A stretch of DNA of 64,000 bases from Panax quinquefolius (lineage: Eukaryota > Streptophyta > Magnoliopsida > Apiales > Araliaceae): positions 42,099,807 to 42,163,806 of the forward strand of contig CM035170.1 of assembly GCA_020205615.1 (NCBI GenBank). Direction: 5' to 3'. A model generated the notes under the pieces. The model made no database searches. It was not told the origin of the DNA and saw nothing but the letters and a program-made list of their open reading frames with translations. The number at the start of each line of letters is the position of its first letter. The stretch's first letter is position 1. Below, piece by piece: positions 11,298 through 23,679 of this stretch. A program made the translations under genes and the position numbers.

Positions 11298-13989
11298 TGT
11301 AAGACCCCAACTTATTATTAATGAAATTTAATTTTCTTTATTTATTATTTTGAAATAGTAAGGGTTGATTTGATTAATGTGGATAGTTAGGGGTAAAATC
11401 TGTAAATATTTCAAAATAAGCAAGTGGTTATAAAATATTCATTGTTGTCGGGAATATTAGTTTGGTCGTGGAATATTAAATGCGTCGGGAATATTAAATG
11501 ACAATGCGCGACCATGTGTGGGCCCCATAACGAGCGATTGGATGAAGAAAACGACAAATATAAGTTGTTTAAAAATAACGGCGTAGTTATTCACGATAAT
11601 CTTGTTAAAATACTCGGTGGTTAAAACACGGAAGCACACGGTATTGCACCAATTATTGATTCTTACGTGAAGGCACTACTCGATAATGGTTACGATAATT
11701 CTTATTCGATTATTTTTTTATTGAGTTAATAATTCTTTGCGTTGATATTTTATATTCTTTGTTGTTTGATAATTGTCATTACGCGTATTATTTTTCATTA
11801 TCGAAGCAATAATTCATATTATCTGAATAATATTATTAGATAACATTATTGGCAATGTCTAGAAAGTTACATCTAAGGAGAGGTTTGGTCACTAATTGCG
11901 CCGGCATGAAGAAGAAATTATTATTGAAAGCCCCTCTTTCTGGGAGGACTGCACGGTTGTCGATATTGTGATTACATAATATTATTTGTGAATAATTAAT
12001 TATTGATTCATATGATGAGGAAAATATTGATTTTATGTGGATATAGATGGAGAAAAATTTTAATGTGACAATTGTTGAAAATTGAAATTTTATCTTTTTC
12101 GATAAAATAATTCATTTAAATATATTATTATATTTTAATAATATAATAATGGTGATATTTTTACAAACGAATATGGGATATATGAGTATCTGAGGAGGAA
12201 GAGTATTTTTGTTGCAATAAATGTTTAAAATATGTTAAACATGTTGGTGGACCCCATTTATTGGTGAAATTTGATTATAACATGTAAAATCGCTTGTTTG
12301 TGGATTTGGTCAATTTCTATTTGGAATTTGGAAAAACTTTCTTACGCAAAGTTGTAGAAAATTGAATTTCCTATAAAAACTCACAAGATTCAAATTTTCT
12401 GATGAAAGGGCTATTTATTATGAATTATTGAAGTTCAAAGCTCTCAAAATAATTGATTTTTGGAATTTTAAAATATTTAAAATTAGAAAAACATTTTTTC
12501 ATTATGGTGTGTTACATGTGGGTTGAATGAGCTGAATTCAGTTCTTGGAAGGTTGGGCGTAGGAAATTTTATTATAAATAATAATATTATATTAAATTTT
12601 ACGCTTTGGTGTTACAAGCATTTTCCTATAAATAGGGTGCTTAGGTTAGAATTGAAAATCACACGAACTGAAGTTTTCTCTCTCTATATTATCGGCGTAT
12701 TCTTGTGAGTATTTTGAGTATACTTTGAGTATTATTAGGCGTGCAAGTTCCTTGACACTATACCCATTTCTACCTAAAGTACTAATCTTTCGAGGTAAGG
12801 GATGTTATTTTCTTCTCGAATGATATTATTTCTTGATATCATTATCTTTGAAATATTAGTTGAAACTTTTATCAAATTTGGAACTTTTCCATGTCACTAT
12901 TCATGAGTTACTTATTCACGAGTTACTATTCACGATTACTATTCACGATTCTTATTCACGAGTACTATTAAATGAAGCGTGAAGATGTTTTTTTTGGGAA
13001 ATTTCTATCTTTTGGTGTTGAAAGTTACTTATTCACGTATACGGCACTATTCACGTATCTGACCTTATTCATAGAAAAATAAAATTTCTTCTTTTTGTCC
13101 AAAATATCTATTACGGATACTAGCTTTGATTGTATCCATGTTTTGATCATTCTTGAATTTTACACCACTATGATTATTTTTGAGTATTTTTGAACATGGA
13201 TAAAACAAAAATACGAATCATTAATCCTTAATCCTTGTCATTTTATTTCAATTGGATTCATTTCTTTAAAAATATTTTTCATCATCCTCGATCTTAAATG
13301 ATGATATTATTGAATATCTTTGGCTTTTGTAGTGCAAAGATGAATGATTTCTGAAGAATATCTTTGGTAGTAGTGCAAAGATGAGCAGTGTTTAGATGAA
13401 CATGACCAATGATGAATATCTTTGGCTGTGTGCAAAGATGAATATTTGATTCGAGATGTATATTGATTGATGTTACTGAGGGATAAAAGATGAGCGATGA
13501 ACTTTTAAATTCATACATAGAAGATAGTAGTTTGCATTCTCTACTTAACTCTTCTAATGAATTATTATTTCCATTATGAATATTGATTTAAAATTTGTTG
13601 TCTATTGTATTCTATTAGATTTTTCCTGTTGAAGACTAACGGTAATTTGTTGTATATTATCTTAGTCATAATATTCTTTCTTGGGCTAGTTGAGCTCACC
13701 CTTTTCCTTTTGTTCCATTTTTCTTCTCGGGAGGCGAGAATATAAGCGAGTGCAGTCGGGTATGGAATGAAGGTTTTAGAAAGAATTGTTTAGTAGTCCT
13801 CACCATTTTGTAAAATAATGTATCAATAAATGTGATGAGGATTTATTTGAGTATAGATATTGTCTAGAAGATAATATTTGTATTCAAACTCACGAGTTTT
13901 CTTGTTGTAATAATAAAGTTGTAGTTGTTTACGTACCATGTATTGACAACTCGAGAATAGGTGATGTATACCTATTTTGGGCGCATCAC
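11298..13989 (+). repeat. 5' LTR of the chromovirus
   Basis: Starts TGTAAGACCCCAACTT and ends near TTTTGGGCGCATCAC. Contains GTGGGCCCCATAACG (about 11518), the TATA box (12626-12635), short TATTCACG repeats (about 12890-13060) and three copies of the ATATCTTTGGCN-GTGCAAAGATGA unit (about 13315-13440). It aligns end to end with 18725-21451. Confidence 0.9.
12626..12635 (+). promoter_or_regulatory. LTR TATA box (5' LTR)
   Basis: CTATAAATAG followed by GGTGCTTAGGTTAGAATTG, repeated in the 3' LTR at 20063-20072. Probable U3/R boundary lies about 30 bases downstream. Confidence 0.6.
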
Positions 13990-13990
13990 G

Positions 13991-14004
13991 GTTAGTATCG
14001 AGCT
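13991..14004 (+). other. Primer-binding site of the chromovirus
   Basis: GTTAGTATCGAGCT follows the 5' LTR end at once and resembles the initiator-Met tRNA complement TGGTATCAGAGC with a few changes. The related minus-strand element at 60420-60433 has a better match, which supports this reading. Confidence 0.6.
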
Positions 14005-14161
14005 TGGGATATGATCTCTGGCGGAGATCGGGGAATAGAACTAGGAGGGAGAGCGAGTAAATCCTTAGCTAGTGTGTCCTACCTAAGCTTATTTTTTTTT
14101 AGTTGGTCGGTATATAAGGATATTATGTGATATATTGATTTCCTTAATTAACCCTTGTTTT

Positions 14162-15262
14162 ATGGCGATGTTTGAGAATGTCGTTGAGAATATTAACAAT
14201 GGAAATGAGGCCAGTGGAGGCGCTGTACTCACCAGCGAGGAGAACGTCTGTGGTGGCAATGTTCCTCCTGTGAACAACACCAATGGCGGATGATGAGCGA
14301 GGGATGTTTAGAAGCTTTTTGCGATTCATGCAAAATCGGTGAGGGAGACTCGTGTTCAAAATCGGGAGGAAATGATAGCAATTCACGGGTTGTCACGACC
14401 AAGCGATTCAAAGAGTTGGGACCACGAATTTAAGGAAAGCGGATCCGATCATGGCGGAAACATGGGTCAACAAATTACCAAGATATTCGATGTCTTGGGA
14501 TGCGGAGAAGAACGAAGGTTCCATTCGCCACCTTTATGTTCCGTGGCGAAGCGGATTCTTGGTGGGAGTCGTGAAGCGTACCCATCAAATTACTTTTCGG
14601 CATGTCTTGGGAAGCGTTTGAAACTATTTAATGACAAATACTTTCCTAAAAGTGTTCGTCGTATGAAGGAAGTGGAGTTCATCGATTAGAAGCAAAACAA
14701 CATGGCGGTGTCTCGATGCGAGGCAAAGTTTGCGAGTTATCGGTTTGCACCTCATTTGGTGGAGAATGAGGAGCGTATGACATGGATGTTTCTTAGAGGT
14801 TTGAAACCCGGCATACGTCGATATCTCATTTCTCATAAACTTTCTCTCTATTCGGATGTTGTAAGCAGGGCTCAATTATTAGGCGAGATAACGAGTACGG
14901 TCAACTGAGGACCATAACCGAGGATCGTACCGAGATAGCGATCAATGAATAATGATAACCAAATGGAGAAAGAAATGAGACGGACAAAAATGGTAACCAC
15001 TCGGTGGTAATCATAGCCATGAAAATAGAAGAAGCGAGTCGGGAGGAGATTTTAAAAGAGGAGATTTAACAATGACCATGTGAAGGCAGCGAGTCTTGGC
15101 GACAAGCTGGTTCTAAGGGAGGAGAACGACCACCGGTCATATGTTACAAATCTGGAAAAGAGGGGACATATCGGTCAAGCTGCCCCTGACAGATTCAAGG
15201 TATGCTATAATTGTGGAAAGGAAGGACATATAAACTCGAGATTATGCGATGGCGAAACCTAG
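14162..15262 (+). pseudogene. gag of the chromovirus, frameshifted
   Basis: Starts at ATG 14162 with a short acidic/Asn-rich leader that meets a stop at 14291. The capsid-like retrotransposon gag domain follows in several frames: WDHEF and QQITKIFDVLGCGEE (about 14420-14510), then FNDKYFPKSVRRMKEVEFI (about 14625-14685), HLVENEERMTWMFLRGLKPG (about 14754-14815) and a region ending near 14905. Two zinc knuckles lie near 15145-15185 and 15200-15250; the second reads C-Y-N-C-G-K-E-G-H with the last Cys one residue late. Residues fit the family closely while the frame keeps slipping, mostly at sites such as GCGAGT, so small indels (or sequencing errors) rather than long decay explain the breaks. 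Confidence 0.8.
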
Positions 15263-15379
15263 TTCAATGAGGGACGGTGACTCAAAAGATCGTCCCGGAA
15301 AAAGTCAAAGTCAACGATTAGGGAAGAAGCGTTTGTTGTGGATGGTCAAAATCGAGGAACCCAAACGAGGTGATCACGG

Positions 15380-15752
15380 GTAAGCTATTTATAAATTCTT
15401 GCGAAGTTTATACCTTACTTGATCTGGGGTCTTTACCCATTCATTTATCTCTCCTGCTTGTGCTCAGCGTTTAAACTTGATTCCGGAGAAATTAGACTTT
15501 GACCTATCTGTGGAAACTCCGTTAGGAGAAACTTTCATCATCCATCCAATTTATAAATCTTGTTTGATTCAAGTTGGCACCATTACCTTACACATTGACC
15601 TTATCTCTTTAAAGATACTTGCTTTTGATGTGATTTTAGGGATTGATTGGTTAACTACTCATCATGCCAAAATTGATTGTTTTCGTAAGGTTGTTAGTTT
15701 TCATATTCCTAACCAACTTTGTTGTATGCAATTCAAGCAACTAAACCATTAA
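15380..15752 (+). pseudogene. Aspartic protease region of the chromovirus pol, damaged
   Basis: The segment that should carry the D-T/S-G active site reads as Asp-Leu-Gly-Ser near 15420, so the catalytic motif is altered. Downstream the frame from 15477 gives DVILGIDWLTTHHAKIDC (about 15628-15680), the standard end of a gypsy protease before the RT. A stop at 15750 precedes the RT region. Confidence 0.7.
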
Positions 15753-15889
15753 AATCAATCAACATCATATCTAATCATAAAAGCTATTCGTTTATTGAAA
15801 AAGCGGATGTCAAGCTTTCTTAGCCCATGTTATGGATTTGAATAAAGACACGTCAAATTTGAATAATATTCTGTTGTTATTGACTTTCT

Positions 15890-17180
15890 GACGTATTTCT
15901 GAAGAACTTCTCGTCTACCCCGAGCGTGAAGTTGAATTCTTTATTGATCTTGAACTTTGGTACAAAGCCCATTTCTAAAACCCCATATCGAATGGCTCCT
16001 ATTAAACTTGAGGAGTTAAAGGTCCAACTACGAGGAATTGTTGGACATCGGTTTCATTCGTCTCTAGTACATCTCCTTGGGGTGCTCTGTTTTTATTTGT
16101 AAAGAAGAAAGAGCGGGAGTATGCGACTTTGTATTGACTATCGGAATTGAACCATGTCACCATCAAGAATAGGTATCCTCACCTCGTATTGATGACTTGT
16201 TTGACCGATTCTGAGGGCACAATTCTTTTCAAAAATCGATCTTAGATTACGGATATCATCAATTTGAAGATTAGAATCGAGGATATTCAAAGGCGCCTTT
16301 AGAACTTCGATGCGAGCATTATGAATTCTTAATCATGTCTTTGGATGACTAATGCTCCTATGACTTTCATGGATATGATGAACCAAGTATTCAAGGAATA
16401 TTTGGATCGGTTTGTTGTTGTCTTTATTGATGACATCCTTATATATTCCAAAAGTCGTGAAGATCATGAGCACCATTTGAAGTTTGGTACTCGAAGGCCG
16501 TGAAAACAAACTATATGCCAAATTGAAGAAATGCGAGTTACGGCGAGGAAGTAGCATTCCTTGGGCGCGTGGTGTCGAAACATGGAGATATCTGTTGATC
16601 CGTGAAGATTGAAGAAATCTGAAGTTGGGAACAACCGAAGTCGGTGGTGAAGTACATAGCTTTTGGGCTTAAATTTGGTTATTATCGGAGATTAAATGGA
16701 AGGGTTTTCTCGAATCGCTACTCCATTAACTTCGGCTAACTTCGGAAGGATACAAAATTCGTTTGGAGCGAAGAATGCGAGAAAAGTTTCCAAGAGCTTA
16801 AGAGGAGACTTATTTGGCTTTGTTCTAATAATACCATCTGGTTCGGATGGATTTGTTATCTCTGATGATGCTTGAGGCAAAGGGTTAGGATGTGTTCTCA
16901 TGCAACGTGGGAAAGTCATAGCCTATGCCTCGCGACAACAAAAGAGTATGAGAGGAATTATCCTACTCATGATCTAGAGTTAGCGTGCGATCGTTTTATG
17001 CTTAAAGATATGGAGGCACTATCTATATGGGGAGAAAGTGGAGATATATTGGACCATAAAAGCCTTAAATATTTCTTCACTCAAAAAAGAACTCAACATG
17101 CGGCAAATGACGTTGGCTCGAGCTATTGAAAGACTACGACCACACTATTCAATACCATCACCGAAAAAGCGAGCGTGGTA
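15890..17180 (+). pseudogene. Reverse transcriptase / RNase H of the chromovirus, frameshifted
   Basis: RT homology begins near 15905 with a G-L-P-P-x-R-E-V-E-F-like stretch (read across frames), continues with TPYRMAP (about 15990) and reaches [14 protein letters not shown] at about 16410-16455; the two Asp of the F/Y-x-D-D catalytic box are present. RNase H lies at about 16800-17150, with RGKVIAYASRQ-like sequence at 16905-16945 and YNYPTHDLEL-like sequence near 16960. Many one- and two-base indels scatter the domain over all three frames, so no single polyprotein can be made from the sequence as given. Confidence 0.75.
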
Positions 17181-17439
17181 GGCGACGCGTTGAGTAGAAG
17201 ATCATATCACGAGGAGCGAGTGCGATGATGTCAAGTATATGCATAGAGCTAACTTTAATAGAAAAAGTTAAGGTTGCTCGAGCCATCGACCGGGGTGATG
17301 TGTATGAAGAAGAAAGTACAAGAAGGAGCTATTAGGGCGAGAATTGATGAAGAAGGAATACTTGAGTCCACTCTGAGACTTTGTGTTCCTAACGACTCGA
17401 TTTGAAGTACAAGATTATGATGGAGGCACACAATACACC

Positions 17440-18250
17440 ATTTGCAATCCATCACGGAAGTACTAAAATGTATCGTGATCTTGACATACATTTTGGTGGA
17501 ACAATATGAAGAGAGAGATTGCAAAGTTTATCTCGATGTGTTTAACTTGTCAACGTGTAAAGGCGAGCATCTGGTACCTAAGGGTCCGTTGCAACCACTT
17601 GAGATTCCGAAATGGAAGTGGGAACACATTACCATGGATTTCGTTCTGGGTCTTCCTACGGTTTCTCGAGGCATCAATGCTATTTGGGTTATTGTTGATA
17701 GATTAACCAAGTCTGCTCATTTCTTGCCGTCACGGAGACTTATTCACTTGAGCGTCTTGCTAGTAGTATGTACGTGAATGAGATTGTGAGGTTGCATGGC
17801 ATGCTGTATCCATAGTTTGGATCGTGACCCAATATTCACTTCAAGATTTTGGGTTAGCTTGCAAAAAGCTATGGGCACAGTTTTGATTGATTGACATACC
17901 ATCCTCAAAGCGACCGAACAATCGAAAAGGACTATTCAAACTCTTGAAGATTTATTAAGACTACATGTCCCTAGACTTCAAGGGCGGTTAGGATAAGTAT
18001 TTACCATTGGTGGAATTCTCCTACAACAACGGTTATCGAGCAAGTATAGGTGTAGCTCCATTTGAAGCATTATATGGGCGAAAATTGTCGCTCTCTCGAT
18101 ATGTTGGGGCGAGGTGGGTGAAGCAACATTGTTGGGACCCGAGTTGATACGTATGACTACGGAAAAGATCCAAATGATTCGACAACGTATACAAAGCGGC
18201 ACAAGATCGACAAAAGAGTTATGCGGATCTTCATCGAAAGGGCGTGGAAT
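17440..18250 (+). pseudogene. Integrase of the chromovirus, frameshifted
   Basis: A frame from 17506 gives MKREIAKFISMCLTCQRVKA, the Cys pair of the N-terminal zinc-binding domain. An overlapping frame (17442-17777) carries PLEIPKWKWEHITMDFVLG with the first catalytic Asp, then AIWVIVDRLTKSAHFLP. The following part, including HPQ-like sequence near 17905 and [12 protein letters not shown] sequence near 18060, is broken. The frames overlap around 17550, pointing to a single small indel there. Confidence 0.78.
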
Positions 18251-18704
18251 TTAGTGTAGGGGATCATGTATTATTGCGAGTTGCTCCATGGAAGGGAGTT
18301 ACAAGATTTGGGAAGAGAGGAAAGCTCGATCCACGATTTATTGGTCCATTTCAAATTCTTGACCAAGTAGGAAATGTAGCCTATAGACTCGCGTTACCTC
18401 CGAGTATGTCTAAGTGTTCATAATGTGTTTCACATATCGTATGCTTAAATAAATATGTGAAAGACCCGAACCATGTTATAGAGTTAGAACCCGGACGAGA
18501 TAGCGAAGACTTAACGTATGAGGAGGTACTGTCAAGATCTTGGATAGGAAGGAGCATGTCCCTACGGCATGAAAAGTCATACCACAAGTTAAAGTTTTGT
18601 GGAGGAATTATCTTATAGAGGAAATGACACAGGAATTGGAAAGCGGAAATGAAAGCGAGTATCCTCACCTTTTGAAACACAGTCGTCGTCGATTTAGAGG
18701 ATGA
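18240..18704 (+). pseudogene. Integrase C-terminus with chromodomain-like tail
   Basis: VGDHVLLRVAPWKGV (about 18255-18300), KLDPRFIGPFQILDQVGNVAYRL (about 18325-18395) and a KYVKDPNHV-like stretch near 18455 match the gypsy integrase GPY/F module. Then ILDRKEH (about 18535) and, in another frame, V-L-W-R-N-Y and the W-E-L-E-like region match a chromodomain of the kind chromoviruses use to target chromatin. A stop falls at 18702-18704, just before the purine tract. Confidence 0.72.
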
Positions 18705-18712
18705 AATTTCAT

Positions 18713-18724
18713 AAGGAGGGAGGT
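18713..18724 (+). other. Polypurine tract of the chromovirus
   Basis: AAGGAGGGAGGT directly before the 3' LTR start TGTAAG at 18725. The related minus-strand element has AAGGAGGGGAGAT in the same place. Confidence 0.75.
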
Positions 18725-21451
18725 TGTAAGACCCCAACTTATTATTAATGAAATTTAATTTTCTCTATTTATTATTTTGAAATAGTAAGGGTTGATTTGA
18801 TTAATGTGGATAGTTAGGGGTAAAATCATGAATATTTCAAAATAAGCAAGTGGTTATAAAATATTCATTGTTGTCGGGGAATATTCGTTTGGTCGTGGAA
18901 TATTCAATCTTGTCGGGGAATATTAAATGCGGCCGGTAGCATGACCATGTGTGTGGGCCCCATAACGGAAAGCGATTGGATGAAGAAAACGACAAATATA
19001 AGTTGTTTAAAAATAACGGTGTAGTTATTCTCAGATTATCTTTGTTAAAATACTCGGTGGTTAAAACACACGGTAGCACCGCGGTATTGCACCAATTATT
19101 GATTCTTACGTAAGAAGGCACTACTCAATAATGGTTACGATAATTCTTATTCGATTTATTTTATTGAGTTAATAATTGTTGCGTTGATATTTTATATTCT
19201 TTGTTGTTTGATAATTGTCATTACACGATTTTTCATTATCGAAGCAATAATTCATATTATCTGAATAATATTATTAGATAACATTATTGGCAATGTCTAG
19301 AAAGTTACATCTAAGGAGAGGTTTGGTCACCTAATTGCGGCGCCATGAAGAAGAAATTATTATTGGAAAGCCCTCTTTCACAGAGGCTGCTCGGTTGTCG
19401 ATATTGTGATTACGTAATATTATTTATGAATAATTAATTATTGATTCATATGATGAGGAAAATATTGATTTTATGTGGATATAGATGGAGAAAAATTTTA
19501 ATGTGACAATTGTTGAAAATTGAAATTTTATCTTTTTCGATAAAATAATTCATTTAAATATATTATTATATTTTAATAATATAATAATGGTGATATTTTT
19601 ACAACGAATGTGGGATATATGAGTATCTGAGGAGGAAGAGTATTTTTTGTTACAATAAATGTTTAAAATATGTTAAACATGTTGGTGGACCCCATTTATT
19701 GGTGAAATTTGATTATAACATGTAAAATCGCTTGCGTTTGTGGATTTGGTCAAATTTCTATTTGGAATTTGGAAAAACTTTCTTCTGCAAAGTTGTAGAA
19801 ATTGAATTTCCTATAAAAACTCATGAAGATTCAAATTTTCTGATGAAAGGGCTATTTATTATGAATTATTGAAGTTCAAGTTCAAAATAATTGATTTTGG
19901 AAGTTTAAAATATTTAAAATTAGAAAAACATTTTTTCATTATGGTGTGTTACACATGTGGGTTGAATGAGCTGAATTCAGTTCTTGGAAGGTTGGCGTGG
20001 AAATTTTATTATAAATAATAATATTATATTAAATTTTACTGCTTTGGTGTTCTAAGCATTTTCTATAAATAGGGTGCTTAGGTTAGAATTGAAAATCACA
20101 CCGAAAATGAAGTTTTCTCTCTATATATCGAGCGTATTCTTGTGAGTATTTTGAGTATACTTTGAGTATTATTAGACGGTGCAAGTTCCTTCAAAGACTA
20201 TATACCGTATTCCAAATTAGAAGTACTAATCTTTCGAGGTAAGGGATGTTATTTTCTTCTCAAATGATATTATTTCTTCAATATCATTATCTTTGAAATA
20301 TTGGATGAAACTTTTTATCAAATTTGGAACTTTTCCATGTCGGGTTTACTATTCATGAGTTACTATTCATGAGTTACTATTCACGAAGTTACTATTCATG
20401 AGTTCTTATTCACGAGTTCTTATTCACGAGTACTATATTAAATGAAGCGTGAAGATGTTTTTGGAAATTTTCTATCTTTTGGTGTCGAGTTACTATTCAC
20501 GATACTCGGCACTATTCACGTATCTTCGGCACTATTCATAAAAAATAAAATTTCTTCTTTTTGTCCAAAATATCTATTACGGATACTAGCTTTGATTGTA
20601 TCCATGTTTTGATCATTCTTGAATTTTACACCACTATGATTATTTTTGAGGTATTTTTGAACATGGATAAAATAAAAATACGAATCATTAATCCTTAATC
20701 CTTGTCATTTTGTTTCACTTGGATTCGTTTCTTTAAAATATTTTCATCATCCTCGATCTTAAATGATGATATTATTGAATATCTTTGGCTGTAGTAAAGA
20801 TGAATGATTTCTGAAGAATATCTTTGGTAGTAGTGCAAAGATGAGCAGTGTTTAGATGAACATGACCAATCGATGAATATCTTTGGCTTTGTAGTGCAAA
20901 GATGAATATTTGATTCAAATGTATATTGATTGATGTTACAGGATAAAAGATAGAAGATGAACTTTTAAATTCATACATAGAAGATAGTAGTTTGCATTCT
21001 CTACTTAACTCTTGTAATGAATTATTATTTCAATATGAATATTGATTTAAAATTTGTTGTCTATTGTATTCTATTAGATTTTTCCTGTTGAAGACTAACG
21101 GTAATTTGTTGTATATTATCTTAGTCATAATATTCTTTCTTGGGCTAGTTGAGCTCACCCTTTTCCTTTTTGTTCCATTTTTCTTCTCGGGAGGCGAGAA
21201 TATAAGCGAGTGCTGAGTCGGGGTATGGAATGAAAGTTTTAGAAAGAATTGTTTAGTAGTCCTCACCATTTTGTAAAATAATGTATCAATAAATGTGATG
21301 AGGATTTATTTGAGTATAGATATTGTCTAGAAGATAATATTTGTATTCAAACTCACAGCTTCTCTGTTGTAATAATAAAGTTGTAGTTGTTTCTGTACCA
21401 TGTATTGACAACTCAGAATAGGTGATGTATACCTATTTTGGGGGCGTCACA
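18725..21451 (+). repeat. 3' LTR of the chromovirus
   Basis: Aligns with 11298-13989; AT-rich parts are nearly identical while short patches differ, for example ACGCAAAG against CTGCAAAG. TATA box at 20063-20072; TATTCAYG repeats at about 20345-20535; ends GGGGGCGTCACA at 21451. Confidence 0.9.
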
Positions 21452-21659
21452 GCAGGTTAAGTCTGCTTCGGCGTGCTAACATTTTCCTATAAATAGAAGG
21501 CTAAATTAGAATTGAAAATCACACCAGAATTCATAAGTTTTCTCTCTAGATTATCGAGTGTATTTTGTGAGTATTTAGATACTTGGTGAGTTGCTATTCA
21601 TCAGTGCAAGTTTCCTTCAGCGTCATATCCGATATCCAGTCAGAAGTGCTGCTCTTTTG

Positions 21660-21712
21660 AGGTAAGGGATATAAGGGATAGTAAGGGATAGTAAGGGATA
21701 TTAAGGGATGTT
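21660..21712 (+). repeat. TAAGGGATA short tandem repeat
   Basis: Five near-copies of (A)TAAGGGATA/TAGTAAGGGA follow the LTR promoter region. Other LTRs of the family have a single GGTAAGGGATGTTATT here, so this copy has expanded. Confidence 0.8.
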
Positions 21713-21789
21713 ATATTCTTCATAATGATGTTATTCTTTCAATATTATTATACTGACATATTGATATGGATCTTATTGTGGAATTTCTA

Positions 21790-22030
21790 CCTTTTTGAGT
21801 CAAGGTTACTATTCACGTATACGACACTATTCACGTATACGGCACTATTCATGTATATGGCACTATTTACGTATATGAAATTATTTACGATATCTGATGC
21901 TATGTATGAATACAGAGTACTATTCACGAGTTACTATTCATGAGTTACTATTCACGAGTTACTATTCACGAGTTATTATTCATGAGTTACTATTCACGAG
22001 TTATTATTCACGAGTTACTATTCACGACAA
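21790..22030 (+). repeat. CTATTCACGTATACGGCA and GAGTTACTATTCACG tandem repeats
   Basis: A run of short direct repeats: first a CACTATTCACGTATA type (21800-21880), then a 14-bp GAGTTACTATTCACG/TTATTCATG type (21915-22025). The same array, inverted, fills 59485-59960. Confidence 0.85.
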
Positions 22031-22369
22031 AATTAGTTTATTTTTCTGACCAAATTATCGTTGATTTATGAATCTTACTATTGAAATTAAATCCATGTTT
22101 TGATCATATTGTTTTTATTATCATATATAACATTTTTATAACCCTGGTGATGGAATTTCTCTTTGACTTGAGTGTAAAGATGGGTAGATTATTGGTATGA
22201 TCATGACTATGGGTTCTCTTTGGCCAGTACTGCAAAGTTGAATCGTTGACTGGTATGATCATGACCATTGAATTTATAATTGAATATTTTTAGCTTAAGT
22301 GCAAAGGTGAATTGATCAACATGGTTATAATTATGGTTTATATAAATTCTGAAATGATTATGTATTTCT

Positions 22370-22572
22370 TTGAGATATGAATATCTTTGGCCCGTAGTGC
22401 AAAGATGACATGTTGTTGAATATCTTTGGCCCGTAGTGCAAAGATGACCTGTTGATGAATATCTTTGGCATGTAGTGCAAAGATGAACTGTTGTTGAATA
22501 TCTTTGGCCTCTAGTGCAAAGATGACTTGTTGATGAATATCTTTGGCCCATAGTGCAAAGATGAATTTATTA
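22370..22572 (+). repeat. 42-bp tandem repeat (ATATCTTTGGCC-GTAGTGCAAAGATGA), about 5 copies
   Basis: Units start GAATATCTTTGGCC, carry GTAGTGCAAAGATGA and end TGTTGTT or TGTTGAT, at about 22379, 22421, 22457, 22497 and 22539. Within each unit ATCTTTG and CAAAGAT are inverted, giving a 7-bp stem with a loop of about 11-12 bases. Confidence 0.85.
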
Positions 22573-23133
22573 GTATGATTATGAACAGGAACTGTGATTT
22601 GGTATAACCATGATCTTTGATGTTTCAGGTACAGACATGTGATGAAAATTATCTTCATCTTGGATGCGAAGAGGAATTTAAAATTATAATTATGATTATG
22701 AGTTATTCATATAATTGTGGAAAGGAACTGTTGATTAATGTTACAGGGATAAAACATTGTTGGTGGACTTTTAATGTGGAGAAGATAATAGACTTTATTG
22801 TCTATTTGACTCTTCTAATGGATTGCTCGTTCCGCTGCAACTATGGTTGAAAAATTTTATCATCTACCATATGTTCTAAATCTCTGATTTATTCTTTGTT
22901 TGAAGGCTATTGATAATTTATTTATCTTTAGTCATGATATTCTTTATCGAAGCTAGTTGTGCTCACCCTTTTGCTTCACAATTCCTTTCAGGTAATAAGA
23001 GTGTAGTATTTGGGTTTGAAGCGAGGTAACAGGGAATAGAAATCTGTGGTCATCATTTAGTAGTTATATTTGGTAAATCAAATAAGGTGAGGCGAACCAA
23101 ACTTTGAAAGTGTGTTTTGCCACTATCATACAA

Positions 23134-23488
23134 GATGTCTAAAGACACACAATCTCGTGTCATCATAAGACAGGGTTGTGCACATCCACTTACTGAGTAT
23201 ATCTACGAGCACTACCTATATGATCTTGGAGTTTATTTGAAGTATAATTCTCAATTAGAGATAGTAGAGAAATAATTATATGTCAAGAGAAGACTCACCA
23301 TTGGAATGAATATGATAGTAATCTTCTCGTTTTTCTTTGGGGTCTATTGGGTCAACCAAGGATAATTCTGTGGACATATGATATGTATCATAGTCTAGAC
23401 GCATGGCCTCCTATGTACGAAGATTTCCTTGAGCACTTCCCAAAGATTTTAATTTCTAAAACAGTTTTTGACTATACCTTTATGTAAG
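23134..23488 (+). pseudogene. Unrecognised ORF inside an LTR, copy 1 (frameshifted)
   Basis: Starts ATGTCTAAAGACACAC and is homologous along its whole length to the intact frame at 27964-28314. A 2-base insertion near 23270 (GAGAAATAATT against GAGATAATT) breaks it at about codon 45; beyond that the second frame continues to a TAA at about 23486-23488. By my count, differences from copy 2 are mostly amino-acid changing (about 15 against 6 silent), which does not suggest recent selection on the protein. LTRs of the same superfamily without this segment exist (13700-13980, 21160-21450), so it was added to one LTR lineage. I do not recognise the protein. Confidence 0.5.
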
Positions 23489-23679
23489 GTGCCATTGTGA
23501 CGTGCTATCCAAGGTTGGGATGAGAGTCACAGTTGGTATATATTTGTATCAAAACTCACAGCATATGTGTTGTTGTATTTTGCACGAAAATTGTTGTAAT
23601 AAAGTTGTAGTTGTTTTCTGTACCATGTATTTGGCGACTCAGAATGGGTTGGGTGGAATGGACCTATTTTGGGGTTAAC

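Larger units (their letters stand above)
11298..21451 (+). mobile_element. Complete Ty3/gypsy chromovirus (Tekay/Del-like), nested in an older LTR
   Basis: A 10.15-kb element with two LTRs of about 2.7 kb, a primer-binding site, gag, protease, RT, RNase H, integrase and a C-terminal chromodomain-like tail, and a purine tract before the 3' LTR. Order gag-PR-RT-RH-INT plus chromodomain is Ty3/gypsy chromovirus; long LTRs and the Met-tRNA-type primer site suggest the Tekay/Del clade. The coding region is broken into many short frames. It sits inside an older LTR: the flanks (ends at 11297 and resumes at 21452) are collinear with the uninterrupted minus-strand LTR around 880-840. A clean 5-bp target duplication is not seen (AAAAT left, GCAGG right). 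Confidence 0.88.
21452..23679 (+). mobile_element. Older large LTR, 3' part (continuation of 10121-11297)
   Basis: Resumes the split LTR with GCAGGTTAAGTCTGC, then a TATA box (21487-21496), the AAGGGATA repeat, TATTCACG repeats and the 42-bp ATATCTTTGG units. Near 23130-23487 it carries an ORF absent from the chromovirus LTRs. It decays near CTATTTTGGGG at about 23670-23679, where the normal end GGGGGCGTCACA is not found. Confidence 0.65.

Noticed and set aside
22207..22658. Minus-strand frames with repeated STSHLCTRGQRY-like units
   Set aside because: Translation of the 42-bp LTR repeat.
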